NCBI RefSeq assembly: GCF_002973525.1
Contig: NZ_PVEN01000020.1
Coordinates: 1 to 64,000 of the forward strand
DNA: 64,000 nucleotides
Reading direction: 5' to 3'
From: Paraburkholderia sp. BL21I4N1
GTDB taxonomy: Bacteria > Pseudomonadota > Gammaproteobacteria > Burkholderiales > Burkholderiaceae
This document shows positions 8,503-17,232 of the stretch, piece after piece. Under the pieces are notes generated by a model. The model was not told the DNA's origin, did no database searches, and saw nothing but the letters and a program-made list of their open reading frames with translations. A program made the translations under genes and the position numbers. The first letter of the stretch is position 1; every line of letters begins with the position of its first letter.

Positions 8503-9452
8503 CGACGTAGCCTCGGGTTGGAAACGATTTGGCACAGATCGGCGATCAGCACGAGAGCGAGATACGCCGCGCAGAACACCATCACGCAGCCCTGTACGAG
8601 CGGCATGTCGCGATTAGTGACTGCATCGACCATCAGGCTCGCAAGGCCGGGATAGTTGAAGATCGACTCGACGATCACCACGCCGCCGAACAGATACGAC
8701 AGACTCAGCGCCACCGCGTTGGCAATCGGCCCGACCGTGTTCGGCAACACATGCCGCCACACCACCCGCACCGGCGAGGCGCCCTTGAGCACCGCCATTT
8801 CCACGTACGACGAATTGAGCTGATCGAGCACGGCGGCGCGCGTCATGCGCGCCATCTGCGCGACGAGCACGCAGCACAACGTCATGACCGGCATCGCGTA
8901 GATACGCAGCAACGCACCGAACGAATGCACTTCCGACAGATACGACAGCGCCGGCAGCCAGCGCAGCTTCACGGCGAAGATCAACACCGCGACGGTCGCG
9001 ATCAGGAATTCCGGCACTGCCACGGTCGACAGCGTCAGCACGTTGAGCGTACGGTCGAGCAGCGAGCCACGAAACATGGCCGACGCAATGCCGATCGTCA
9101 ACGCGAGCGGCACCGAGACCAGCGCCGTGAGACCGGCGAGGACCAGCGAGTTCGGCAGACGCGTCGCGATCAGCTGGCTGACGGGCAGATTGTTCGACAT
9201 CGAGGTGCCGAAATTGCCGGTGACCACCTGTACCAGCCATTCGACGTAGCGTTGCAGCGCCGGCTGATCGAGCCCGAACTGATGCCGCAACGCGGCGACG
9301 GCCTCGGGCGTCGCCGCCTGACCGAGCGCCTGCTGGGCCGCGTCGCCCGGCAGCAGCCCGGTAATGGCGAAGACGACCGCCGACACCAGCAGCAACGTGA
9401 GCAGCGCAAGGCCGAGGCGCGCGGCGATAAGACGTTGCGCATGAGCTTTCAT
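8499..9452 (-). CDS. ABC transporter permease, DppB type
   Basis: The 317-residue inner-membrane protein begins with an N-terminal membrane segment followed by the conserved LLPGD region of DppB/OppB permeases and has five further hydrophobic segments. A strong ribosome site (GGAGGCGACTTTCA before ATG) supports the start at 9452 rather than an upstream in-frame start at 9518. It partners the DppC-type permease, to which it is translationally coupled. Confidence 0.9.
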   Translation of the reverse strand: MKAHAQRLIAARLGLALLTLLLVSAVVFAITGLLPGDAAQQALGQAATPEAVAALRHQFGLDQPALQRYVEWLVQVVTGNFGTSMSNNLPVSQLIATRLPNSLVLAGLTALVSVPLALTIGIASAMFRGSLLDRTLNVLTLSTVAVPEFLIATVAVLIFAVKLRWLPALSYLSEVHSFGALLRIYAMPVMTLCCVLVAQMARMTRAAVLDQLNSSYVEMAVLKGASPVRVVWRHVLPNTVGPIANAVALSLSYLFGGVVIVESIFNYPGLASLMVDAVTNRDMPLVQGCVMVFCAAYLALVLIADLCQIVSNPRLRR

Positions 9453-9489
9453 TGAAAGTCGCCTCCTATAGCAGCAGGACCTATCGGGC

Positions 9490-11106
9490 TCAACTTTCGA
9501 GCCAGACGTTTTCCGCAAACATGAAACCCATCAACCCGGCCAGCGGAATCGAGCCGAGGCCCTTGAGCTTGTTCGTGTACGCGTCGAGCGAGCTCTGAAA
9601 CAACGGAATGCCAATGCCGCCGTTGTCGTGCACCAGCACCTGCATGTCGCCGTAAATCTTCTTGCGCTTGGCGTCGTCGGGTTCGCCGCGGGCGGCGACC
9701 AGCATCTGATCGAACTTCGCGCTCTTCCAGTTCGCTTCGTTCCACGGCGCGTCGGACTTGAAGAACTGCGTGAAGATCACGTCCGCGCTCGGGCGCGCAT
9801 TCACCGAGCCGTAGCCGAGCGGATGCTTCATCCAATGGTTCGACCAGTAGCCGTCCGCCGGCACGCGCGTCACTTGCAGATTCAGGCCCGCTTGCGGCGC
9901 GGCCTGCTGTAGCAGCATGGCCATTTCGACCGAACCTTCGGCAGCCGGCGACGCGTAAATCTGGATCGGCGCGCTGCCTACCTTCGCCTTCTGGAAGTAG
10001 AACTTCGCCTTGTCCGGATCGAAGCCGCGCTGCGGCAAACCGGCCAGGTAGTACTTGTTGGTCGGATCGATCGGCTGATCGTTGCCGATCGCACCGTAGC
10101 CCTGAAAAATCGCCTGACGAATCTGATCGCGATTCTGCAGATACATCATGCCGCGCCGAAAATCGTCGTTACCGGTAATACCGTTTTCGTCGCGCACGAT
10201 CAGATCGGTATATTCGCCGGTCTTCGTTTCCAGTACCGAGTGGCCGCCGGCGCTCTTGATCTGCGCGGTCGAACGCGGGCTCACCGAGTTGATCAACTGC
10301 ACGTCGCCGGAAAGCAGCGCATTCACGCGCGCCGATTCGTCGCCGATACCGATCAGCTCGATTTCGTCCAGATGCGGCATGCCCGGCTTCCAGTACTTCT
10401 CATTCTTCGTACCGACCGTGCGTACGCCCGGCGAGAACTCCTTGACCTTGAACGGACCGGTGCCGATCGCGGTTTTGAAATCCTTGGTGCCGTCCTTGAT
10501 GATGAGGAAGTGCGAGGTCGCGAGAATCACCGGCAGGTCGGCATTCGCGCCTTCCAGCGTGATGGTCACTTCGTTCGGGCCGGTGGCCTTCACTTCCTTG
10601 ATCTGGTCCGCCAGCGTCTTTGCCTTCGAGGCCGTGGCCGGGTCCTTGTGACGCATGATCGAGTAGACGACGTCGGCCGGCGCGAGCGCCTTGCCGTCGT
10701 GGAACTGCACCCCCGTGCGCAGCTTCACGACCCACACGATCGCGTCTTTTGTGTCCAGCGAAGTGGCCAGCGCCATCTTCGCGCCGAGGTGCGAGTCGAG
10801 TTCGGTCAGCCCGTTGTAGAACATGAAGCCCCGCACATAGTCGGTGCCGAGCGCGCCCTTCGCGGGATCGAGCGTGTCGGCGGCGGAGGCCGATTGCGTC
10901 GCCACCCGGATCTTGCCGCCCTGCTTCGGCTTCGCCTGCGCGAGGGCCGCGCCGCTCGCGGACAACAGGCCGGCGCCCGTCACGGACATCATGCCGGCCG
11001 CGGCCATCGCGCGCAGCACGTCACGCCGCGAGGCTCCCCTGGCGGTCAAACGCTCCAGACTCGTGTCGAGTTGAAGCACGCCGTGTTGCGAGTTTTCCTT
11101 ATTCAT
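9490..11106 (-). CDS. Periplasmic substrate-binding protein, family 5 (peptide/opine type), Tat signal
   Basis: The 538-residue protein starts with a twin-arginine signal (SRRDVLRAM at about 26-34, hydrophobic stretch, cleavage near ALAQA). The mature part is a family 5 extracellular solute-binding protein as used with DppBCDF systems. Typical members bind di- or oligopeptides, nickel or opines in the periplasm. It lies just upstream of its permeases. Tat export suggests folding, or perhaps cofactor or metal binding, before export. The ligand cannot be read from the sequence. Confidence 0.9.
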   Translation of the reverse strand: MNKENSQHGVLQLDTSLERLTARGASRRDVLRAMAAAGMMSVTGAGLLSASGAALAQAKPKQGGKIRVATQSASAADTLDPAKGALGTDYVRGFMFYNGLTELDSHLGAKMALATSLDTKDAIVWVVKLRTGVQFHDGKALAPADVVYSIMRHKDPATASKAKTLADQIKEVKATGPNEVTITLEGANADLPVILATSHFLIIKDGTKDFKTAIGTGPFKVKEFSPGVRTVGTKNEKYWKPGMPHLDEIELIGIGDESARVNALLSGDVQLINSVSPRSTAQIKSAGGHSVLETKTGEYTDLIVRDENGITGNDDFRRGMMYLQNRDQIRQAIFQGYGAIGNDQPIDPTNKYYLAGLPQRGFDPDKAKFYFQKAKVGSAPIQIYASPAAEGSVEMAMLLQQAAPQAGLNLQVTRVPADGYWSNHWMKHPLGYGSVNARPSADVIFTQFFKSDAPWNEANWKSAKFDQMLVAARGEPDDAKRKKIYGDMQVLVHDNGGIGIPLFQSSLDAYTNKLKGLGSIPLAGLMGFMFAENVWLES

Positions 11107-11187
11107 CGAACATCTCCGCGAGGGTAAGCGAGGTTGAATTGTGGGTGCGGCTGTGTGGTTTTGATTGCCTGATACGACAACGGGAAC

Positions 11188-12462
11188 TCAGTAAAAAATA
11201 TCCTTGATGCGGTAGTACGTGCCCACCAACGGCAGAAACCACGGCTTACCGGTGTGGCCTGGAATCGCCGGCCATTCGGTCTCGCGCCAAGGGTTCTGCT
11301 CGTCGTGCCCGTCCATCACGTCGGCCATCACCTGGCCCATGTGCGTCGACATCTGCGTACCATGGCCGCTATAGCCCATCGAGAAATAGACGCCGTCATG
11401 CTGTCCGGCATGCGGCAGACGGTCGGCGCTCATGTCGACCAGACCGCCCCAGCAATAGTCGATGCGCGCGCTCGCCAGTTGCGGAAACATCGCGACGAGA
11501 CCGTCCCGCAGAATCCGTCCGCTCTTCGCATCCGACGGTTGTTCGGACGCCGTGAAACGCGCGCGGCCGCCGAACAGCAGACGCGAGTCGGGCGTCACGC
11601 GGAAGTAGTTGTGCATCAGCCGCGTGGTGGTGTACGCGCGCTGCTTCGGCAACACCTGCTGAAGCAAGGCCGGCGGCAACGGCTCCGTCACGACGATGAA
11701 CGAGCCGATCGGCGCGATACGACGCCGATACCAGCCGAACGGACCATGCCGCGACGGACCCGTCGCGATCAGCACCTGCTTCGCGCGCACTTCGCCGCGC
11801 GCGGTGGTGACGCGATAACCGCTGCCGTCCTTCACGATCGCGCTGACCGCCGCGTTCTCATACAGCTTCGCGCCACGCCGCACGGCGGCATCGGCGAGGC
11901 CGACGGTGAACTTGCCCATATGCATCTGGCCGCCGTGCCGTTGCAACAGGCCGCCATGAAAACTGTCCGATTGAACTTCGCTGCGAATCCGTTCGCGGCC
12001 GATCAGTTCGATATCCGTATCGACTTCGCGGCGAATCATCTCGGCCGTCTTCTCCAGATGCGCGAGATGATGCGGTTTCGATGCCAGCTTCAGCTTGCCG
12101 TTCGCGACGTAGTTGCAGTCGATGTTCTCCTCGCGAATCAGCCGCTCGACTGTGTCGACCGCATCCGAAAACGCGCGATAACACGCACTGGCCCGCTCGA
12201 CCCCGAGTTGCGCGACCAGCGCGACGAAATCCTGCGCAACGCCGGTATTGACCTGCCCGCCGTTGCGCCCGGACGCACCGCCGCCGATCCGTCCCGCGTC
12301 CACCACGGTCACGGCCGCGCCGCGCTTGCCCAGCGCCTGCGCCGCCGACAGTCCGGTGAAGCCGCCGCCGATCACCAGCACATCGGCCTGGCCGTCGACC
12401 GGGCCTTCACACGCCGACAACAGCGGCGGCGCGGTGTCGAGCCAATAGGAATCGAGCTTCAT
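11188..12462 (-). CDS. FAD-dependent amine oxidoreductase, PuuB-like (gamma-glutamylputrescine oxidase family)
   Basis: The 424-residue flavoprotein has an N-terminal FAD-binding motif GGGFTG (about 31-36) followed by ASGRNGGQV, typical of the PuuB/DAO group. These enzymes oxidise secondary amines to an aldehyde plus an amine, or deaminate glycine derivatives. An aldehyde dehydrogenase is encoded upstream in the same direction, so oxidation of an amine followed by oxidation of the aldehyde is a reasonable reading. The ATG at 12462 has an AAGGA ribosome site; an in-frame ATG at 12486 is less well placed. Confidence 0.85.
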   Translation of the reverse strand: MKLDSYWLDTAPPLLSACEGPVDGQADVLVIGGGFTGLSAAQALGKRGAAVTVVDAGRIGGGASGRNGGQVNTGVAQDFVALVAQLGVERASACYRAFSDAVDTVERLIREENIDCNYVANGKLKLASKPHHLAHLEKTAEMIRREVDTDIELIGRERIRSEVQSDSFHGGLLQRHGGQMHMGKFTVGLADAAVRRGAKLYENAAVSAIVKDGSGYRVTTARGEVRAKQVLIATGPSRHGPFGWYRRRIAPIGSFIVVTEPLPPALLQQVLPKQRAYTTTRLMHNYFRVTPDSRLLFGGRARFTASEQPSDAKSGRILRDGLVAMFPQLASARIDYCWGGLVDMSADRLPHAGQHDGVYFSMGYSGHGTQMSTHMGQVMADVMDGHDEQNPWRETEWPAIPGHTGKPWFLPLVGTYYRIKDIFY

Positions 12463-12528
12463 CCGGTCTGTCCTTGAGTGGGGCAATGAGCGAGGCGGCC
12501 TGGGGTTTTCAGCGCGTGCGAGCCGCGC

Positions 12529-13197
12529 TTACAGACCGAGTTCCGCGGCCAGATGCGGAATGTCGTTGACCTCGTAGTACTGGTAGTACGGCGTGGACGG
12601 TTCATGGCCGCGCTTGACGAAGGCCTTGTGCTTGATGCCGAGGTCATGCGCGGTCATCAGGTCGTAACGCAAGCTCGACGACACATGCAGCACGTCTTCC
12701 GGATTGCAGTCCAGCTGATCGAACATGTATTCGAAGCCTTGCATGCGCGGCTTGTACGATTGCGCCTGTTCCGCGGTAAAGACTTTGTGGAACGGCGCGC
12801 CGAGCTTGTCGACGTTGCTTTGAATCTGGTTGTTCGAAGCGTTAGACAGAATCACCAGCTTGTACTTTTTCGCCAGACGCGCGAGACCTTCCGGCACGTC
12901 GGGATGCGGGCCCCAGGTCGGCACGGCCGTATAGATCTTTTCGGCTTCCACTTCGTTGAACTCGACGCTCATGCGTTTGCAGGCACGGCGCAACGCGTTG
13001 ACGACCACGTCGCGATACGGCTTCCATGCGCCGAGCACTTCGTCGCGGCGATAGCCCGCATAAAACGCGACGAGCTTTTCCAGATCCTCGCCGCTCAGCA
13101 GGTGGCCGAACATTTCGCGCGTCATGTCGGCCATGCGGAATTTGGTCAGCGTGCCGTAGCAGTCGAAGGTGATGTACTTCGGTTCGAATTCGATCAT
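12529..13197 (-). CDS. Haloacid dehalogenase type II (L-2-haloacid dehalogenase-like HAD hydrolase)
   Basis: The 222-residue protein has the HAD motif FDCYGTL with the nucleophilic Asp at 12, the SNAS motif II segment, and the SYKPR motif III lysine. The YGTL form fits the type II haloacid dehalogenase subgroup. The family hydrolyses 2-haloacids, but many members next to amine oxidases have unknown substrates. It is 66 bases upstream of the PuuB-like gene, in the same direction, so it probably belongs to the same transcript. Confidence 0.85.
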   Translation of the reverse strand: MIEFEPKYITFDCYGTLTKFRMADMTREMFGHLLSGEDLEKLVAFYAGYRRDEVLGAWKPYRDVVVNALRRACKRMSVEFNEVEAEKIYTAVPTWGPHPDVPEGLARLAKKYKLVILSNASNNQIQSNVDKLGAPFHKVFTAEQAQSYKPRMQGFEYMFDQLDCNPEDVLHVSSSLRYDLMTAHDLGIKHKAFVKRGHEPSTPYYQYYEVNDIPHLAAELGL

Positions 13198-13291
13198 GAT
13201 GATGCAGTCCTATCGAGGTGGTGAACTCGCAGCGAGCTCATTGACGAAAACAGTGGAAAGCTCAGCGCTGTTAAAGATTTAATCAGCGCAA

Positions 13292-13305
13292 AAACATAGA
13301 TGTTT
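13292..13305. promoter_or_regulatory. Inverted repeat AAACAT-AG-ATGTTT, candidate operator
   Basis: Perfect six-base arms with a two-base centre sit about 95 bases upstream of the HAD gene, in the 216-base gap after the aldehyde dehydrogenase. Position and symmetry suggest a regulator site for the downstream operon. No regulator can be assigned. Confidence 0.35.
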
Positions 13306-13413
13306 CTGATTCGGGTGCTGCTGGTGACACAAACCATGCGTTTTTGGGCCGCTGGACAGCACAGAATGCGGCGTTCGGCCTGAAAGCCTTGCTGGTTATG
13401 GGTTTGCGCGTGC

Positions 13414-14904
13414 TCAAGGTCGCAGGTCGATCAGCACGCTTTTGAAACGCAGGTTGGCCTCATAGGCTTGGCGGCCGAGGTCCTTGCCGATACCCGAGCG
13501 CTTGTAGCCGCCCGTCGGAATCATGAAATCGGCGCTGCGTCCGTACCGGTTGACCCACACCGTGCCCGCTTCAAGGCCGCGCACGAAGCGCAGCGCCCGG
13601 CCGAGGTCTGCCGTATGCACACCGGCGGCGAGCCCGTAGTCGGGATGCTGGGCGAGCGCGAGCGCTTCTTCTTCGGTGTCGAAGGTTTGCAGCGTCAGCA
13701 CGGGACCGAAGATTTCCTCGCGTACGGCCTCGGAATGCGGCGTGACGTCCGCGAGCAAGGTCGGCGAATAGAACGCCCCGTGCGCGCCGCCGTCGACGCG
13801 CGTGCCGCCATAGCGCAGCGTCGCGCCCGCTTCCAGCGTACGTCCGACGATTGCCTCGATACGTGCCGCCTGCGGCGCGGAGATGATCGGCGAAAGCGTC
13901 GTATCCGCGGCCCACGTCGCGCCGGGTTTCAGTTCGGCGAAGAGTTTGCCGATGCGCTCGGCCAACTCATCGGCAAGGCCCCGCTGAACCAGCAGCCGCG
14001 ATCCCGTCACGCACACCTGACCGGCATTGCCGGTAATCGAGCCGGCAATCCGGCGCGCCACGTCGTCCAGACGCGGCGCGTCGGCGAAGACGATTTGCGG
14101 GCTCTTGCCGCCCAGTTCCAGCGTGACCGGTTTGGTGCCGCTTTGGGCACACGCTGTCATGATCGCGGCGCCGGTGCGCGTGGAGCCCGTGAACGTGACC
14201 TTGCCGATTCTTGGGTGGCGCACGAGCTGGTCGCCGGCTACGCGGCCATCGCCCTGAATCACGTTGAAAATGCCGGCCGGCACGCCCGCCTGGACCGCCA
14301 GTTCGGCGAGGCGCAGCACCGAGAACGGCGTCATCTCCGACGGTTTCAGCACCACTGCGTTGCCCGCCGCCAGCGCGGGGGCGATCTTCCACGATGCCAT
14401 GACCAGCGGGAAATTCCACGGTGCGATCGCGCCGATCACGCCATAAGGTTCGGCGATCGTCATGCCCAGATGATCGTGATCGGTGGCTGCCACCTCACCG
14501 CCCAGCTTGTCGGCGAACTCCGCGTAAAAGCGCATGCCCTCGGCGGTGAACGGCACGTCCCAACCGACCGCCTGAGCGATTGGACGCGTCGAACCCAGTG
14601 CTTCGAGGCGGCCGAGGGTCGGCGCATCGGCTTCGACCAGGTCGGCGAAACGGCGCAGGATCTTTGCGCGATCGCGCGGCGCCATGCGCGCCCAGCCGCT
14701 GTGCCGGAAGGCCTGCCAGGCGTTCTCGACCGCGCGGTCCACCAGCGCGGCATCGGCGAGCGGAATAGACGCATAGATCACGCCGTCCGAAGGGCGTGCA
14801 ACCTCCATGCGGTGCGCGCCGTCGCGCTCGTTGCCATCCACATACTCGCCGCCGATGAAATGCCCGCTGCGAATCGCGACGTCGTTCGGATTGAAGCTGT
14901 TCAT
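13414..14904 (-). CDS. NAD(P)-dependent aldehyde dehydrogenase (PuuC/BetB-like)
   Basis: The 496-residue enzyme has the aldehyde dehydrogenase signature: catalytic Cys298 in GNAGQVC, general base Glu263 in LELGG, and the PWNFP segment at about 162-166. It oxidises an aldehyde to the acid in the cytoplasm. The start at 14904 is chosen because the conserved fold begins there and an AGGA site lies ten bases upstream; the long upstream extension in the same frame has no family resemblance. It faces away from the divergent acetyltransferase and precedes the HAD and PuuB-like genes. Confidence 0.9.
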   Translation of the reverse strand: MNSFNPNDVAIRSGHFIGGEYVDGNERDGAHRMEVARPSDGVIYASIPLADAALVDRAVENAWQAFRHSGWARMAPRDRAKILRRFADLVEADAPTLGRLEALGSTRPIAQAVGWDVPFTAEGMRFYAEFADKLGGEVAATDHDHLGMTIAEPYGVIGAIAPWNFPLVMASWKIAPALAAGNAVVLKPSEMTPFSVLRLAELAVQAGVPAGIFNVIQGDGRVAGDQLVRHPRIGKVTFTGSTRTGAAIMTACAQSGTKPVTLELGGKSPQIVFADAPRLDDVARRIAGSITGNAGQVCVTGSRLLVQRGLADELAERIGKLFAELKPGATWAADTTLSPIISAPQAARIEAIVGRTLEAGATLRYGGTRVDGGAHGAFYSPTLLADVTPHSEAVREEIFGPVLTLQTFDTEEEALALAQHPDYGLAAGVHTADLGRALRFVRGLEAGTVWVNRYGRSADFMIPTGGYKRSGIGKDLGRQAYEANLRFKSVLIDLRP

Positions 14905-15181
14905 GAGAGAGGTCCTGTGTGACTGGCTGGAGGGTCCGCGCGGCCGGCCTTCATCACGCCGCCGCCATGACAAAATCGTAGAGCCGCGCGCCTGGCATAT
15001 GTCGCCGACAAAAATCGCCGCACAGCAGAACGCGCTGGTAATACGGGTCCAGACTGGGCGTTTTGCATCGATTTGCATGACGGCCCGTTCCGGCGCCCCG
15101 GATAAAAAGATCGTCCTAGTCACACTGCGCAGCGGATGACACAGTGACGGCGTAAGCCTTCAGCCATCCTGGGAGTCCGGC

Positions 15182-16114
15182 GTGTCCGATTCGAAGACCG
15201 ATTCGATTACCTATAGACGCTTCACCCTCGACGACATCGCCGCCGCCCACGCGCTGACCGTCGAGCTCAAGTGGCCGCATCGCGCCGACGACTGGCGCTT
15301 CGTCGCGCAACTGGGCGTGGGTTTCGTCGCGGAAGACGCGAGCGGCATGATCGGCACCGCCCTGTGCTGGAAGTACGGCACGGATCGCGCGTCGCTCGGC
15401 ATGGTGATCGTGTCGCCGGCGCGGCAGGGGCGCGGCATCGGCAGAAAGCTGATGGAATGCGTGCTGGAAGAACTCGACGGCCGCGTCACGTTTCTCCACG
15501 CAACCCCCGCCGGTCAGCCGCTCTATGAAAAGCTCGGCTTTCGCGCGGCCGGCACGCTCGATCAACATCAGGGCGCGGCGTTCCAGCCGCCGCTCGTGTC
15601 CTTGCCGCCGGGCGAACGTCTGCGCCCGCTCGGTTCGAGCGATACGGCACGGCTGGTCGAACTGGCTTCGCGGGCAAGCGGCCTGGATCGTGGCGAGGTC
15701 CTGCCCGCGTTGATGAGCGCCGCCGACGGCATCGCGCTCGACCGCGACGGGGAGCTGGTCGGCTTCGCGCTGTTTCGCCGCTTCGGGCGGGGCTTCGCGA
15801 TCGGGCCGGTGGTTGCGCCCGCATCCGACGGTGCAAGCCGCGCCAAAGCGCTCATCAGCCACTGGCTCGCGCTGAATGAAGGCGTGTTCGTGCGGATCGA
15901 TACGCCGGGCGACAGCGGCCTGACGGAATGGCTGGAACAGTTGGGGTTACCGCGCGTGGATACGGTGGTGAAGATGGTGCGAGCCGCGGCCGACCTCGAT
16001 AACGAGGCCGCACCGGCGAATGAAGTTGCGTCCGCAAGCACCGCCACTGCCACTGCTGCCGCCAGACAGGCCGCCTGCCTTCAATACGGCATCATCAACC
16101 AGGCAATCCTCTGA
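15182..16114 (+). CDS. GNAT-family N-acetyltransferase with C-terminal YitH-like domain
   Basis: The 310-residue protein has an N-terminal GNAT domain with the acetyl-CoA loop VSPARQGRGIG (about 80-90). A second GNAT-like domain fills the C-terminal half (about 140-260), as in the YitH/Acetyltransf_18 group. It starts with GTG at 15182 after a GGGAG site. It is followed directly by the reductase gene and is divergent from the aldehyde dehydrogenase. The acceptor may be an amine handled by the nearby enzymes, but that is inference. Confidence 0.8.
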   Translation: MSDSKTDSITYRRFTLDDIAAAHALTVELKWPHRADDWRFVAQLGVGFVAEDASGMIGTALCWKYGTDRASLGMVIVSPARQGRGIGRKLMECVLEELDGRVTFLHATPAGQPLYEKLGFRAAGTLDQHQGAAFQPPLVSLPPGERLRPLGSSDTARLVELASRASGLDRGEVLPALMSAADGIALDRDGELVGFALFRRFGRGFAIGPVVAPASDGASRAKALISHWLALNEGVFVRIDTPGDSGLTEWLEQLGLPRVDTVVKMVRAAADLDNEAAPANEVASASTATATAAARQAACLQYGIINQAIL

Positions 16115-16120
16115 CCGATC

Positions 16121-17047
16121 ATGGCCTTTCTCTACAAAGCCGACCCGGCGCGCGGCGCCCAGTGGGCCAAACTTTTCGCACAGAAAGCGCCGGATCTGCC
16201 GTTTCATATCTGGCCCGATCACGGCGATCCGGCCGCGATCCGTTATCTCGCCGCCTGGCAGCCGCCTGACCATCCCACCCGCACGTTTCCGAATCTGGAA
16301 GTGGTGTTCTCGGTGGGTGCCGGTATCGATCAGTTCGACCTGTCGAGCGTACCGGCGCACGTGCCTGTGGTGCGCATGATCGAACCGGGGATCGTCGAAG
16401 GCATGGTCGAATATGTCGTCCAGGCGGTGCTGACCATTCATCGCGATCTGTTCGACTATGGCCTGCAGCAACAGCAGCAGATGTGGCACGAACTGCCGCT
16501 CAAGCCGGCCGGCCAGCGGCGCGTCGGCGTGCTCGGACTCGGCGTATTAGGCACGGCCGTACTGGAGCGCTTGCGGCTGTTTGGCTTCGACTGCGCGGGA
16601 TGGAGCCGCTCGGCACGCGAGATCGAGGGCGTCGACTGTTATGCCGGCGAAGACGCGCTTGACACGTTTCTGGCGCGCACCGACATCCTGATCTGTCTGC
16701 TGCCGCTGACGCCCGCGACCCGTGGCCTGCTCGACGCAACGTTGTTCGCGAAGCTGCCGCGCGGCGCATCGCTGGTTCAAACCGGGCGTGGACCGCATCT
16801 GAATCAGCAGGATCTGCTCGCCGCGCTAGACAGCGGCCAGTTGCACAACGCGATTCTCGACGTCACCGATCCCGAGCCGCTGCCCGTCGGGCATGCACTG
16901 TGGCGGCATCCGCGCGTGCGCATCACGCCGCATATCGCCAGCGCGACGCGCCCCGACACCGCCGTCGACGTGGTGCTCGACAATCTGCGCCGCCATCGCG
17001 AAGGCTTGCCGATGCTCGGTCAGATCGACCGGACCCAGGGTTATTGA
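16121..17047 (+). CDS. ghrA: Glyoxylate/hydroxypyruvate reductase A-like D-2-hydroxyacid dehydrogenase
   Basis: The 308-residue protein has the NAD(P)-binding motif GLGVLG and the catalytic set of D-2-hydroxyacid dehydrogenases: Arg in TGRGPHL, Glu in TDPEPLP, and His in ITPHIAS. The overall form is that of GhrA, which reduces glyoxylate and hydroxypyruvate. It starts seven bases after the acetyltransferase stop. Glyoxylate is a usual by-product of glycine-type amine oxidation, which fits the locus. Confidence 0.85.
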   Translation: MAFLYKADPARGAQWAKLFAQKAPDLPFHIWPDHGDPAAIRYLAAWQPPDHPTRTFPNLEVVFSVGAGIDQFDLSSVPAHVPVVRMIEPGIVEGMVEYVVQAVLTIHRDLFDYGLQQQQQMWHELPLKPAGQRRVGVLGLGVLGTAVLERLRLFGFDCAGWSRSAREIEGVDCYAGEDALDTFLARTDILICLLPLTPATRGLLDATLFAKLPRGASLVQTGRGPHLNQQDLLAALDSGQLHNAILDVTDPEPLPVGHALWRHPRVRITPHIASATRPDTAVDVVLDNLRRHREGLPMLGQIDRTQGY

Positions 17048-17232
17048 GCACCGTGCGGGACGCTAAACGCGCACGCGGCACGGCGTTTCAACACCCGCAG
17101 CAGAAAATGCCGAGTTCATGCATCAAAACGCGTCGCGCGCGCTTTTCAGGCAATTGTTTAGGCAAGCGGTGAATCGTCGCTCGTCAGTAGTATGGAACGG
17201 TCAACAGCCTTTTCCCGCGACGAGAACCCATC

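Noticed and set aside
13468..14922. 484-codon open frame antisense to the aldehyde dehydrogenase gene
   Set aside because: No recognisable domain, and the other strand encodes a complete enzyme with all catalytic residues.
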